Positions 18,422-26,507 of a stretch of DNA of 64,000 nt are shown here, piece after piece. Source of the DNA: Allobosea psychrotolerans (GTDB taxonomy: Bacteria; Pseudomonadota; Alphaproteobacteria; Rhizobiales; Beijerinckiaceae); the NCBI RefSeq assembly GCF_002917105.1, contig NZ_PQFZ01000003.1:406520-470519 (forward strand), read 5' to 3'. Numbering within the stretch: the first letter of the stretch is position 1; every line of letters starts with the position of its first letter. A program made the position numbers and the translations under genes. The notes beneath the pieces were generated by a model. That model saw only the letters and a list, made by a program, of their open reading frames with translations, made no database searches and was not told the origin of the DNA.

Positions 18422-19114
18422 TCAGCCGGCGCTCGCGCGGCGCAGGACGTCGCCATAGGCGTCCCGGGCGCGCAGGATGTGCTGACGCAGGATGCCGTCG
18501 AGATCCGCCAGGCGGCCATTGGCGAAGGCTTCGACCATCAGGCGGTGCTCGCTCATGGAGCGGGCCTGCTCGCCTTCAAGCGGTACCGACAGATGCGTGC
18601 GCAGCGCCGCGACCCGGCCCGAGACGCTGCGATAGGCATTGCCGAGATAGCGGTTGCCGCAATGCAGGAAGAAGACCTCGTGGAAGCCGGTATCGGCGCG
18701 GGCATAGTCATGGCGCGTGCCGCTGGCCTGGGCCGCATCCATGGCCGCAATCGCACCCGTCATGCCGTCCAGCGTCGCCTCCCGCGCCGTTGCCAGGCAT
18801 TCGCGCAGCGCGTTGGTCTCAAGCATGAAACGGAAGGTGCAGAGCTCGGCGACGTCCTCGGCCGTCGGCGCAAAGACGAAGGTGCCCTTCTTCGGCACGA
18901 TGGTGACGAGGCCCTGGAGCTGGAGGCGCGCCAACGCCTCGCGCACCGGCGTGCGGCTGACGCCGAGCGCGCTGCTCAGCGCATCCTCCGAGAGCGCCTC
19001 GCCAAAGCGCATCTCGGCATCGATGATCGCCTTGCGCAGGCGTTCCTCGACGATGGTGACCAGCGATTTTGGTTGCTGGACCTTGAAACGCCTGATCGCC
19101 TTCATGCTCGTCAC
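18422..19114 (-). CDS. GntR family regulator with FCD domain
   Basis: A 230-residue GntR/FadR-subfamily repressor. The winged helix is at about 18-80 (FGEALSEDALSSALGVSRTPVREALARLQLQGLV) and the all-helical FCD effector domain follows, with metal/effector residues in the pattern D-x3-H (DTGFHEVF) and later histidines (SEHRLMVEAF, LRQHILRARD). The GTG at 19114 has GGAGGG seven bases before it; an ATG three codons later is the alternative. It starts 30 bases after the lyase gene on the same strand, so the two form an operon. FCD regulators usually sense a carboxylic acid; the probable operator is the palindrome at 19993-20011 in front of this operon. Confidence 0.92.
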   Translation of the reverse strand: MTSMKAIRRFKVQQPKSLVTIVEERLRKAIIDAEMRFGEALSEDALSSALGVSRTPVREALARLQLQGLVTIVPKKGTFVFAPTAEDVAELCTFRFMLETNALRECLATAREATLDGMTGAIAAMDAAQASGTRHDYARADTGFHEVFFLHCGNRYLGNAYRSVSGRVAALRTHLSVPLEGEQARSMSEHRLMVEAFANGRLADLDGILRQHILRARDAYGDVLRRASAG

Positions 19115-19144
19115 GTTTCGGCCCTCCGCGATTCGACGCCGCTA

Positions 19145-19981
19145 TCAGGCATAATGCTCGCGACCGAGAAAGGCTTCATAGCTCGGCAGATCCAGCATGG
19201 TGGCTTCCAGGCCGCGCGTGGTGCCGCTGCGCTTCAATTCACGGGCGAAGGCCGTCATCATATGGACGTAGGCGAGGGTGGACGAGACGGGATAGCTGAG
19301 CAGTTTGAATCCGATGCGGCCGAACTCTTCCGCGGTGAGTGAAGGCACGCGGCCCTCGACATAGTTGAACATCAGGGGCGCCTCGATCTCGCGCAGGGCC
19401 TGGCGCATCTCCTCTTCGGATTGCAGCATCTCCAGCAGGACGAGATCGGCGCCGGCCTGCGCATAAGCCTTTCCGCGCGCGATCGCCTCGTCGAGGCCCA
19501 AGGGCAAGCGCGCATCCGAGCGGCCAATGATCAGGAAATCGGGATCGCGCCGGGTCGCGACCGCGATGCGGATCTTTTCGGCGTGCTCCTCGCGCGAGAC
19601 CAGGGCAAGGCCGGCCATGGCGCCGCAGCGCTTGGGCGTGACCTGGTCCTCGAGATGGATCGCGGCGACGCCGGCGGCCTCGTATTCGGCGACCGTGCGG
19701 GCGACGTTGTTGAGGTTGCCATAGCCGGTGTCGGCGTCGGCGATGACCGGAACCGGGACGGCGGCGGCCAAGGCGCGGCCGCGCGCCACCATTTCGGTCA
19801 TGGTCAGGAGGCCGATATCGGGCGCGCCGATCAGGCTGGCGGAGAGGCCGTTGCCGGTCATGTAGACCGCTTCGAAGCCGGCCTGCGCAATGGCCCGCGC
19901 GCCGATCGCATCATGGCAGCCGGGGGCGACGACGAGGCCGGGTTGGCGCAGCCTGTCGGCGAGGGAATGGCGAGGGCTCAC
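19145..19981 (-). CDS. Isocitrate lyase/PEP mutase superfamily C-C lyase
   Basis: A 278-residue enzyme of the phosphoenolpyruvate mutase/isocitrate lyase superfamily. The metal site is seen in VIADADTGYGN and the catalytic loop in TPKRCGAMAGLALVSREEHAEKI. The KRCG cysteine is the residue used by carbon-carbon lyases such as methylisocitrate or dimethylmalate lyase, so a lyase or oxaloacetate decarboxylase is likelier than a mutase. I chose the GTG at 19981 (MSPRHSLADRL) because GGAG lies six bases upstream and the operator palindrome would otherwise fall inside the gene; an upstream in-frame start at 20020 exists. It is co-transcribed with the GntR gene and divergent from the FAD oxidase. Confidence 0.9.
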   Translation of the reverse strand: MSPRHSLADRLRQPGLVVAPGCHDAIGARAIAQAGFEAVYMTGNGLSASLIGAPDIGLLTMTEMVARGRALAAAVPVPVIADADTGYGNLNNVARTVAEYEAAGVAAIHLEDQVTPKRCGAMAGLALVSREEHAEKIRIAVATRRDPDFLIIGRSDARLPLGLDEAIARGKAYAQAGADLVLLEMLQSEEEMRQALREIEAPLMFNYVEGRVPSLTAEEFGRIGFKLLSYPVSSTLAYVHMMTAFARELKRSGTTRGLEATMLDLPSYEAFLGREHYA

Positions 19982-19992
19982 GGCAATCTCCG

Positions 19993-20011
19993 TCTGTATG
20001 CAAGATACAGA
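19993..20011. promoter_or_regulatory. Palindromic operator, likely for the GntR regulator
   Basis: TCTGTAT GCAAG ATACAGA, a perfect 7-5-7 palindrome lying 12 bases before the lyase start and about 95 bases before the divergent oxidase start. Position and symmetry fit autoregulation by the GntR protein encoded in the same operon. Confidence 0.65.
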
Positions 20012-20105
20012 ACCTTGCACGAGACGGGCTTGTATGCCAGTCCTCGCTGACGCCGGGACGGGGTGCAGCCGCGCCCGCCCGCGCCCGTTTCGACCGGAGA
20101 TAACC

Positions 20106-21569
20106 GTGACAGCCGTCTTGCCAGCTGCCTTGCCAGCCTCGCGCTCCCTCGATACGGCTCCCGCGACCGGCGGGCTCGCCCCGGCGCTGGCGGAGGCGCT
20201 GCGCGCCCTGCTCGGCCCCCGCTTCTCGACCTCGCTGGCCGAGCGCGAGCATCATGGCCGCGGCGAATCCTACCATGCCAGCCGCCCGCCCGATGCCGTC
20301 TGCAAGGCGCAGTCGACCGAGGAGGTCGCGGCGGTCGTGCGGCTCTGCGCCGGGCACGAGACCCCTGTGATCGCCTTCGGCGCGGGCACCTCGCTGGAGG
20401 GCCATATCGCGGCCTTGCAGGGCGGGGTGAGCCTCGATCTCTCCGGCATGACGCGTATCCTGGCGATCCGGCCGGAGGATTTCGACGCGACGGTCGAGGC
20501 CGGCGTCACCCGCCAGCAGCTCGATGCGGCGCTGCGCGATGTCGGGCTGTTCTTCCCGGTCGATCCGGGCGCCGAATGCACGCTGGGCGGCATGGCGGCG
20601 ACGCGCGCCTCGGGCACAAATGCGGTGCGCTACGGCACCATGCGCGAGAATGTGGTGACGCTCACCGTGGTGATGGCCGATGGGCGCATCATCAAGACCG
20701 GCGGCCGGGCGCGCAAATCCTCGGCCGGCTACGATCTGACCCGGCTGTTCGTCGGCTCGGAGGGAACGCTCGGCATCATCACCGAGGTGACGCTGCGCTT
20801 GCATCCGCTGCCCGAGGCCGTCTCGGCGCTGGTCTGCTCCTTCGCCACAGTGGCGAGCGCAGTCGAGGCCGTCACGGCGGTGATCCAATGCGCCGTGCCG
20901 GTGGCGCGGGTGGAGCTGGCCGATGCGCGGGCGATCGCGGCAGTGAACCGGCATTCGAAGCTGGAGCTGGCGGAGACGCCGACCCTGTTCTTCGAATTGC
21001 ATGGCAGCCCCGCCGAGGTCGAGCAGCAGGCGAGGGTGGTGGAGGGGATCGTCGGCGAGCATGGCGCGACCAATCTCGCCTGGGCGACTGACCCTGACGA
21101 GCGCCGCCGGCTCTGGCGCGCACGGCACAACATCCATTACGCGCTGCAGGCGATGCGCCCGGATGCGCGGATCTGGAGCACCGATGTCTGCGTGCCGATC
21201 TCGCAGCTCGCGCCCTGCCTTGCGGCGACGCAAGCCGATATCGAGGCGGCGAGCTTCTATATCGGCACGGTCGGCCATGTCGGCGACGGCAATTTCCATC
21301 TCGGCCTGGTGATCGACCCGAATTCGCCGGCCGAGCTGGCTGAGGCGAAGCGCTTGAACGAGCGCCTGATCGAGCGCGCCATCGCCTGCGACGGCACCTG
21401 CACCGGCGAGCACGGCATCGGCTATGGCAAGGCCCAGTTCATGGAGCGCGAGCATGGCGAGGCGGTCGACGTCATGCGCGCGATCAAGCAGGCGCTGGAC
21501 CCGCTCGGCATCCTCAATCCTGGCAAGGTCTTGCCCGGCAAGGTTTTGCCGGCGGCGGCACGGAGCTGA
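20106..21569 (+). CDS. FAD-linked 2-hydroxyacid dehydrogenase (D-lactate dehydrogenase/GlcD type)
   Basis: A 487-residue flavoprotein of the vanillyl-alcohol-oxidase fold. The FAD-binding PCMH domain is at about 50-225 (VIAFGAGTSLEGHIAALQGG, later FPVDPGAECTLGGMAATRASGTNAVRYGTMREN) and the FAD-oxidase C domain follows, with the signature GHVGDGNFHLGLVIDP and CDGTCTGEHGIGYGK near the end. This is the pattern of cytochrome-linked D-lactate dehydrogenases and glycolate oxidase GlcD. The GTG at 20106 has GGAG six bases upstream; longer frames cross the operator region. It is divergent from the lyase/GntR operon and probably acts on a hydroxyacid in the same pathway. Confidence 0.93.
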   Translation: MTAVLPAALPASRSLDTAPATGGLAPALAEALRALLGPRFSTSLAEREHHGRGESYHASRPPDAVCKAQSTEEVAAVVRLCAGHETPVIAFGAGTSLEGHIAALQGGVSLDLSGMTRILAIRPEDFDATVEAGVTRQQLDAALRDVGLFFPVDPGAECTLGGMAATRASGTNAVRYGTMRENVVTLTVVMADGRIIKTGGRARKSSAGYDLTRLFVGSEGTLGIITEVTLRLHPLPEAVSALVCSFATVASAVEAVTAVIQCAVPVARVELADARAIAAVNRHSKLELAETPTLFFELHGSPAEVEQQARVVEGIVGEHGATNLAWATDPDERRRLWRARHNIHYALQAMRPDARIWSTDVCVPISQLAPCLAATQADIEAASFYIGTVGHVGDGNFHLGLVIDPNSPAELAEAKRLNERLIERAIACDGTCTGEHGIGYGKAQFMEREHGEAVDVMRAIKQALDPLGILNPGKVLPGKVLPAAARS

Positions 21570-21637
21570 TCGGGGCGGCTGCGAGTCCCGGCAAAATCGA
21601 ATCACGAATTCCGGGGAAAACCCTAGTGAAGGCTCTT

Positions 21638-21652
21638 GAACAAAACAAGAAC
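21638..21652. promoter_or_regulatory. LexA (SOS) box upstream of ssb
   Basis: GAAC AAAACAA GAAC, that is GTTC-N7-GTTC on the other strand, the alphaproteobacterial LexA operator. It lies 85 bases before the ssb start. Confidence 0.85.
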
Positions 21653-21736
21653 ATCGTTGATAGTGGCGTCACGGATCGGTAGGGTCCGGCTCCGGTCGAT
21701 GGCCGGTTTCGATGTGCGCAGGAAATGGAGCCTCTC

Positions 21737-22273
21737 ATGGCTGGTAGCGTGAACAAGGTCATTCTGGTCGGCAATCTCGGGCGCGATCCCGAGGTGCGGC
21801 GTCTGGGCAGCGGCGAGCCCGTGGTCAATCTGCGGATCGCGACCTCCGAAACCTGGCGCGACAAGCAGTCGGGCGAGAAGAAGGAGCGCACCGAGTGGCA
21901 CTCGGTGGTGATCTTCAACGAGAACCTCGCCAAGGTCGCCGAGCAATATCTGAAGAAGGGCTCGAAGATCTATATCGAGGGCCAGCTCCAGACCCGCAAA
22001 TGGCAGGATCAGTCGGGTGTCGAGAAATATACCACCGAGATCGTGCTGCAGCGCTTCCGTGGCGAACTGACCATCCTCGACAGCCGGGGGCAGGGTGGTT
22101 CGGACGAATATGGCGAAGGCGGGGGCGCGATGGAGGATCGCTCGGGCGGCAGCAGCTCCTTTGGCCGGTCGAGCCCGATGGGCGGCGGCAACGCACCGCG
22201 CCAGCCCGCCATGGCGGGCGGCGGCGGCGGTCGTTCATCCTCGACCCATCTCGACGACGATATTCCGTTCTAG
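21737..22273 (+). CDS. ssb: Single-stranded DNA-binding protein
   Basis: A 178-residue SSB, which coats single-stranded DNA in replication, recombination and repair. The OB fold occupies about 1-115 ([59 protein letters not shown]). A flexible Gly/Ser-rich linker follows, and the acidic tail DDDIPF at the C-terminus recruits partner proteins. The ATG at 21737 gives the standard SSB start; an ATG four codons upstream is less typical. A LexA box upstream and a strong terminator downstream make this a single-gene, SOS-controlled unit. uvrA with its own LexA box lies 18 kb away in this window, whereas ssb and uvrA are immediate neighbours in many bacteria. Confidence 0.98.
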   Translation: MAGSVNKVILVGNLGRDPEVRRLGSGEPVVNLRIATSETWRDKQSGEKKERTEWHSVVIFNENLAKVAEQYLKKGSKIYIEGQLQTRKWQDQSGVEKYTTEIVLQRFRGELTILDSRGQGGSDEYGEGGGAMEDRSGGSSSFGRSSPMGGGNAPRQPAMAGGGGGRSSSTHLDDDIPF

Positions 22274-22310
22274 CCAATAGCTGTGACGGTTAGGTAAGGA
22301 ATGAGGCACT

Positions 22311-22336
22311 AAGGCGTTGTTTTACAACGCCTTTTT
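22311..22336 (+). terminator. Rho-independent terminator of ssb
   Basis: AAGGCGTTGT TTT ACAACGCCTT followed by TTT: a perfect 10-bp stem, 3-base loop and T run, 38 bases after the ssb stop. Confidence 0.92.
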
Positions 22337-22674
22337 GCTTCTTGCCAACGTCTGTCGGTTGGAGCCGGCTTCAGTTGGTGCGGAACTTTCGCATTTGTAG
22401 AAAATCCCGGCAGTGTCGCACCTTGTCTGCGGGTCGAAGTTGATTGGGAGGAGCGATTGGTTTGTTCGATCCGAGCCACGGCGCGCCGCGGGATCATGGC
22501 GCGCTTGAAGCTTGCTTCGCCGGTCAGGCGTTGAGCATAGGCGGTCCGTGACTTCGGGCAGCGCATCGACGTCTCCGAGGCCATGATCCACATCGCAATG
22601 GTCAGCCTCTTCCGTCGTGCCGGCCAATGATCGCGATCTCAAACGGACTCTGAGGCGGCCGAGGCGCCTCGCCG
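22337..22674. other. Gene-free spacer between ssb and motB
   Basis: About 340 bases with no intact gene. It holds the transposase-like remnant described separately at 22544-22630; the rest shows no motif I recognise. Confidence 0.6.
22544..22630 (+). pseudogene. Remnant of IS5-type transposase C-terminus
   Basis: The plus-strand frame reads RDFGQRIDVSEAMIHIAMVSL then FRRAGQ and a stop. This resembles the last residues of IS5-family transposases (DFxxRxxxSEAxIxIAMxxxxLRR). There is no start, no DDE catalytic region, and I could not find terminal inverted repeats, so only the tail survives. Assignment rests on remembered family pattern and is moderate. Confidence 0.45.
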
Positions 22675-23544
22675 TCAGCGAAAGGCGCTCGGAGGCAGCG
22701 CTGGCGCCTCATTGAGCAGCGTGATCGTCACCCGTCGGTTCGGCGAGATGTAGGGATTGTCGGGGACGACCGGCTCGGTGTCGGCGCGTCCCACCACGGA
22801 GGTGAAGCGGTCGTCGGGGAGCCCGGCACCCGACAGGATCTCGCGCACGGCGAGCGCGCGGCCGGCGGTGAGGCTCCAGGGATTGACGGCCCGATCCGAG
22901 CCCGGGCGCGCGGCGGCCGTGTGGCCGGTGACAGACAGGCGGTTGGGCAGCCGGCGCAGGGTGGGCGCGAGCGCCTCCAGCACGCGACGGGTGCGCTCGT
23001 GGGGCTGGACCGAGCCCTCGGGGAACATGGAGCGGCCGTCCTGGTCCATGAGGGAAACGTTGATCCCCTCCTTGGTCGGCTCGATCAAGATGTTGCGCGA
23101 GAGCTCGGCAATTTCGGGCATGTTCTGGAGCGCCTGCCGGAGGCTGGCCATGGCGCTGTGGTTATCCTGCATGCTGGCGGCCGGGCGGTTGACCTCGCGG
23201 TCGTTGGTGCGGCCCGGGTTGGCCCGACGCGTTCCGTCCTCCTTGGTGGCGCCCATCACCGTGTCGCGGGGCGCCGACGACTTGCTGCCCGACGTGTCCA
23301 GGGCGGTGCCCCACAGCATGCCGCCAGCGCCATTGGTGCTAGGACTCACAGCTGTAGGCGCGAAATATTCCGCCAGGCCGATCTTCTGCTCCTGCGTCGT
23401 CATGCTGATCAGCCACATCAGGAGAAAGAACGCCATCATAGCGGTCACGAAGTCCGCATAGGCGATCTTCCAGGCCCCGCCATGGTGCGCATGAGCGGCC
23501 TTCTTGACCTTCTTGATGATGATCGGCTGGATGGGCTTGGTCAT
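22675..23544 (-). CDS. motB: Flagellar motor stator protein MotB
   Basis: A 289-residue MotB, the peptidoglycan-anchored stator partner of MotA. One membrane helix lies at about 22-45 (AWKIAYADFVTAMMAFFLLMWLIS) with the essential proton-binding Asp in YADF. A long periplasmic linker follows, then an OmpA-like peptidoglycan-binding domain (VTGHTAAARPGSDRAVNPWSL, TAGRALAVREIL, NPYISPNRRVTITLL). The conserved GHTD is GHTA here, a mild variation. The ATG at 23544 is followed by the usual basic cytoplasmic start MTKPIQPIIIKKVKK. It is downstream of motA with a 28-base gap, forming a two-gene operon; no other flagellar genes are in the window. Confidence 0.96.
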   Translation of the reverse strand: MTKPIQPIIIKKVKKAAHAHHGGAWKIAYADFVTAMMAFFLLMWLISMTTQEQKIGLAEYFAPTAVSPSTNGAGGMLWGTALDTSGSKSSAPRDTVMGATKEDGTRRANPGRTNDREVNRPAASMQDNHSAMASLRQALQNMPEIAELSRNILIEPTKEGINVSLMDQDGRSMFPEGSVQPHERTRRVLEALAPTLRRLPNRLSVTGHTAAARPGSDRAVNPWSLTAGRALAVREILSGAGLPDDRFTSVVGRADTEPVVPDNPYISPNRRVTITLLNEAPALPPSAFR

Positions 23545-23572
23545 CGAATCCCTATTGGAGATTGGGTCAAAT

Positions 23573-24430
23573 CTAGGCGGGCAGACTGGCGGTTGCCGCT
23601 TCCACTTCGCTGAAGCTCGGGCGGACGTCGCTAAACAGAGCCTTGCGGGCAAATTCGACCGCCATCACCGGCGGCTGGCCGCCGATATGGGCGAGGAGCC
23701 CCGCCTTGAGTGAAAGGTAGTATTTGGATTCCGCCTCGAAGAGGCTCCTGAGCGACTGCGCCATGGGCCCGAAGAAGCCATAGGCGACGAAGACGCCGAA
23801 GAAGGTGCCCACGAGCGCGCCGCCGATCAGATGTCCCAGCACCTCCGGCGGCTCTTTGATCGCCCCCATCGTCTTGATCACGCCGAGCACGGCGGCGACG
23901 ATGCCGAGCGCCGGTGTTCCGTCGGCGAGCGACTGCATGGCCGCAACGAGACGCTCCTGCTCCTGGTGGTGCGTCTCCAGTTCCTCGTCCATGAGAGCGT
24001 CAATCTCGTGGACGTTGTTGGCGCCCTGCGTCAACATCCGCATGTAGTCGCAGACGAACTCGACCGCATGATGGTTCGCCGCAAAAGTCGGGAAGGCGTT
24101 GAACAGCGTCGACTCGCTCGGATTTTCAATGTGCTGCTCGACCGCGAGCATGCCCTTCTGCCTCACGAGCTTGTATAGCGAGTACTGCATCCCCAGCAGT
24201 TCGACATAGCATTCCTGCTTGTACTTGGGACCCTTCACGAGCGTGCCGAGCATGCCGGGCACGGCCTTGAGCACCGGCCCGGTGTTGCCGATGACGAAGG
24301 CGCCGATCGCTGCGCCAAGGATGATGACAAACTCGAATGGCTGCCAAAGGACCTCGAGGTGGCCACCCATAGCCGCGTAGCTGCCGAAGACGCAGGCGAA
24401 GACGATGATTGCGCCGACGATCAGCCGCAT
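23573..24430 (-). CDS. motA: Flagellar motor stator protein MotA
   Basis: A 285-residue MotA, the ion-channel stator subunit with four membrane helices. The first two are at the N-terminus (MRLIVGAIIVFACVFGSYAA and FEFVIILGAAIGAFVIGN). A cytoplasmic domain follows, with the charged region that contacts FliG (MDEELETHHQEQERLV), then helices 3-4 with the channel prolines (DGTPALGIVAAVLGVIKTMG and GGALVGTFFGVFVAYGFFGP). Length and order match rhizobial MotA. It is the first gene of the motAB operon; with MotB it converts proton flow to flagellar rotation. Confidence 0.97.
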   Translation of the reverse strand: MRLIVGAIIVFACVFGSYAAMGGHLEVLWQPFEFVIILGAAIGAFVIGNTGPVLKAVPGMLGTLVKGPKYKQECYVELLGMQYSLYKLVRQKGMLAVEQHIENPSESTLFNAFPTFAANHHAVEFVCDYMRMLTQGANNVHEIDALMDEELETHHQEQERLVAAMQSLADGTPALGIVAAVLGVIKTMGAIKEPPEVLGHLIGGALVGTFFGVFVAYGFFGPMAQSLRSLFEAESKYYLSLKAGLLAHIGGQPPVMAVEFARKALFSDVRPSFSEVEAATASLPA

Positions 24431-24787
24431 GATTTGTCATCCTTGCGCCGCAGCAAATACAGCCGGCGCGAAGCCACTACTGGTTCCGCGAAATAATCGA
24501 TCGAGGTTAATGGCGAGTTTAGAGCCATGGGGCCGCAGGTTTGTAAGCGTCTTCCTCGGCCTCGGCTTCGAGGCTAGGGGCGGCAGAGCAGCCCTGAGGA
24601 AGAAGTCGGAGAGTAATGTATCTCCCCCAATCCCGGTGATCGGCGTCCAGGACGACATGCGACCGCCAATTTTTTGATCGTCTTCCCGATGCGGTCGCCG
24701 CGCATTGGCATGCCGCTTGCCTGATTCTGGCTGCAGGATAGGCTTTCGCTTGTGCTGCGCTTCCGGTTCAGCGAGAGGAGGTCGATC
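24431..24787. other. Gene-free spacer between motA and peptide-binding protein
   Basis: About 360 bases carrying the two divergent promoters. A sigma-54-like element near its right end (24705-24720) is listed separately. No other gene or repeat is evident. Confidence 0.6.
24705..24720 (+). promoter_or_regulatory. Sigma-54-type promoter candidate
   Basis: TTGGCATGCCGCTTGC has the -24 GG and -12 GC separated by exactly ten bases, and matches TTGGCA-N6-TTGC except for T in place of C after TGGCA. It sits 68 bases before the ATG of the binding-protein gene, a normal distance. Confidence 0.6.
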
Positions 24788-26374
24788 ATGCCGACACGGC
24801 GTAGGTTCATCCAGTTTGGCGCCGCGGCGTTGGCCTTGCCCGCTCCGCATATCGGGCGTGCGGCCGACAAGAGCGTGCTGAAATTCGTGCCGCAGGCCGA
24901 TCTCGCCGTGGTCGATCCGATCTGGACGACGGCGACAGTGACGCGCAACCACGCCTTCATGGTCTACGACACGCTGTTTGGGCAGGATGAGACCTACAAG
25001 GCCCAGCCGCAAATGGCCGAGGGCGCGGTCGCCGATGCCGATGGCAAGGTCTGGACGATCAAGCTGCGCGACGGCCTCGTCTTTCATGACGGCGCGCGCG
25101 TGCTGGCGCGCGACTGCGTGGCGAGCCTGAAGCGCTGGGGCAAGCGCGATTCCTTCGGCCAGACGCTGCTGGGGCTGACCGACGAGCTCACCGCCGTCGA
25201 CGACAGGACGCTGCAATTCCGCTTGAAGAAGCCGTTCCCGCTCCTGCCCGATGCGCTCGCCAAGATGACCGCCTTCATGCCGGTGATCATGCCGGAGCGG
25301 TTGGCGAACACGGACGCCTTCACCCAGGTCACCGAGGTCGTCGGCAGCGGCCCGTTCCGCTTCGTCGCGGCGGAGCGCCAATCGGGCAGCCGTGCCGTCT
25401 ATGAGAAATTCGCCGGCTATGTTCCGCGCAACGGCGGCGTGCCCGGCCGCACCGCCGGGCCCAAGATCGTGAATTTCGACCGGGTCGAATGGCACACTCT
25501 GCCCGATCCCGCGACGGCGGCGGCGGCGCTGCAGAGCGGCGAGATCGACTGGGTCGAGCAGCCCTTGCCCGATCTGCTGCCGTTGCTGGCGAAGAATCCC
25601 GCGATCGAGGTCGTGGTCAAGGAGACCACTGGCGCGGTTGCGATCATGCGGATGAATCATCTGCATCCGCCCTTCGACAACCCGGCGATCCGCCGCGCGA
25701 TCCTGCTGGCGATCGACCAGTCCGAGTTCATGGAAGCGGTCGGTGGGCCTGACAAAAGCTTGTGGCGCCCTGGGGTCGGCGTGTTCCCGCCGGGCACGCC
25801 GATGGCGAGCGATGCCGGCATGGAGGTGCTCAACGGCCCGCGCGATGTCGGCAAGGTCAAGCAGGTGCTGGCGGCGGCCGGTTATAATGGCGAAAAGGTC
25901 GTGCTGCTCGGCGTCACCGATCTCGCCAATCTCAAGGCCGAATGCGAGGTCGCCAACGAGATGCTGATGCGCATCGGCATGAATGTCGACTATCAGGCGA
26001 TGGATTGGGGCACCGTCGTCGCGCGGCGTGCCAAGAAGGAGCCGCCGGCGCAAGGCGGCTGGAACTGCTTCTTCACGGGCTGGGCCGGGCTCGACATGTT
26101 CGACCCCGTCGGCCATCTCTCGCTGCGCGGCAATGGCGCCAATGCCTGGCCGGGCTGGCCGGTGGCGCCCAAGATCGAAGCCTTGCGCGATGCCTGGATC
26201 GAGGCACCCGACCTTGCCGCGCAGAAGGCGATTGCGGCCGATATCCAGAAACAGGTCTTCGAGGACGTGCCTTATGCGCCGCTCGGCCAGTATTTCCAGC
26301 CGACGGCCTATCGCAAGACGCTGACCGGTGTGCTGGCGAGCTTCCCGACCTTCTGGAACGTCAAGCGGGTGTGA
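24788..26374 (+). CDS. Peptide/nickel-type ABC transporter substrate-binding protein (SBP family 5)
   Basis: A 528-residue extracytoplasmic binding protein of the DppA/OppA family (SBP_bac_5). It starts with a twin-arginine-like signal (MPTRRRFIQFGAAALALPAPHIGRA), so it is probably exported folded by Tat. Family blocks include DGKVWTIKLRDGLVFHDGARVLARDCVASLKRW, VGSGPFRF, and IRRAILLAIDQSEFMEAVGG. The ATG at 24788 has AGAGGAGG seven bases upstream. No permease or ATPase follows, so it is an orphan binding protein serving a distant transporter. A sigma-54-like promoter suggests nitrogen-status control, which would suit a peptide scavenger. Confidence 0.93.
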   Translation: MPTRRRFIQFGAAALALPAPHIGRAADKSVLKFVPQADLAVVDPIWTTATVTRNHAFMVYDTLFGQDETYKAQPQMAEGAVADADGKVWTIKLRDGLVFHDGARVLARDCVASLKRWGKRDSFGQTLLGLTDELTAVDDRTLQFRLKKPFPLLPDALAKMTAFMPVIMPERLANTDAFTQVTEVVGSGPFRFVAAERQSGSRAVYEKFAGYVPRNGGVPGRTAGPKIVNFDRVEWHTLPDPATAAAALQSGEIDWVEQPLPDLLPLLAKNPAIEVVVKETTGAVAIMRMNHLHPPFDNPAIRRAILLAIDQSEFMEAVGGPDKSLWRPGVGVFPPGTPMASDAGMEVLNGPRDVGKVKQVLAAAGYNGEKVVLLGVTDLANLKAECEVANEMLMRIGMNVDYQAMDWGTVVARRAKKEPPAQGGWNCFFTGWAGLDMFDPVGHLSLRGNGANAWPGWPVAPKIEALRDAWIEAPDLAAQKAIAADIQKQVFEDVPYAPLGQYFQPTAYRKTLTGVLASFPTFWNVKRV

Positions 26375-26403
26375 GTGGAGAGAGGTACGGAGTCATCGTA
26401 GCG

Positions 26404-26484
26404 CGTCATTTTCGGGCTTGCCCCGAATCTCATGACCAGACTGCTCTGGTTTAAGAGATGGTCGGGTCAAGCCCGACCATGACG
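26404..26484. repeat. Inverted-repeat (REP-like) element
   Basis: Imperfect long palindrome: CGTCATTTTCGGGCTTGCCC at the left and TCGGGTCAAGCCCGACCATG near the right, with ACCAG...CTCTGGT and ATCTC...GAGAT paired inside. It lies between the convergent binding-protein and VOC genes. Confidence 0.7.
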
Positions 26485-26507
26485 TGCTCTGCATCCTGGA
26501 TGATCAC

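Noticed and set aside
18422-21569. A phosphonate biosynthesis cluster, because of the PEP-mutase-like gene
   Set aside because: The enzyme carries the lyase-type KRCG cysteine, and no phosphonopyruvate decarboxylase or other phosphonate gene is nearby.
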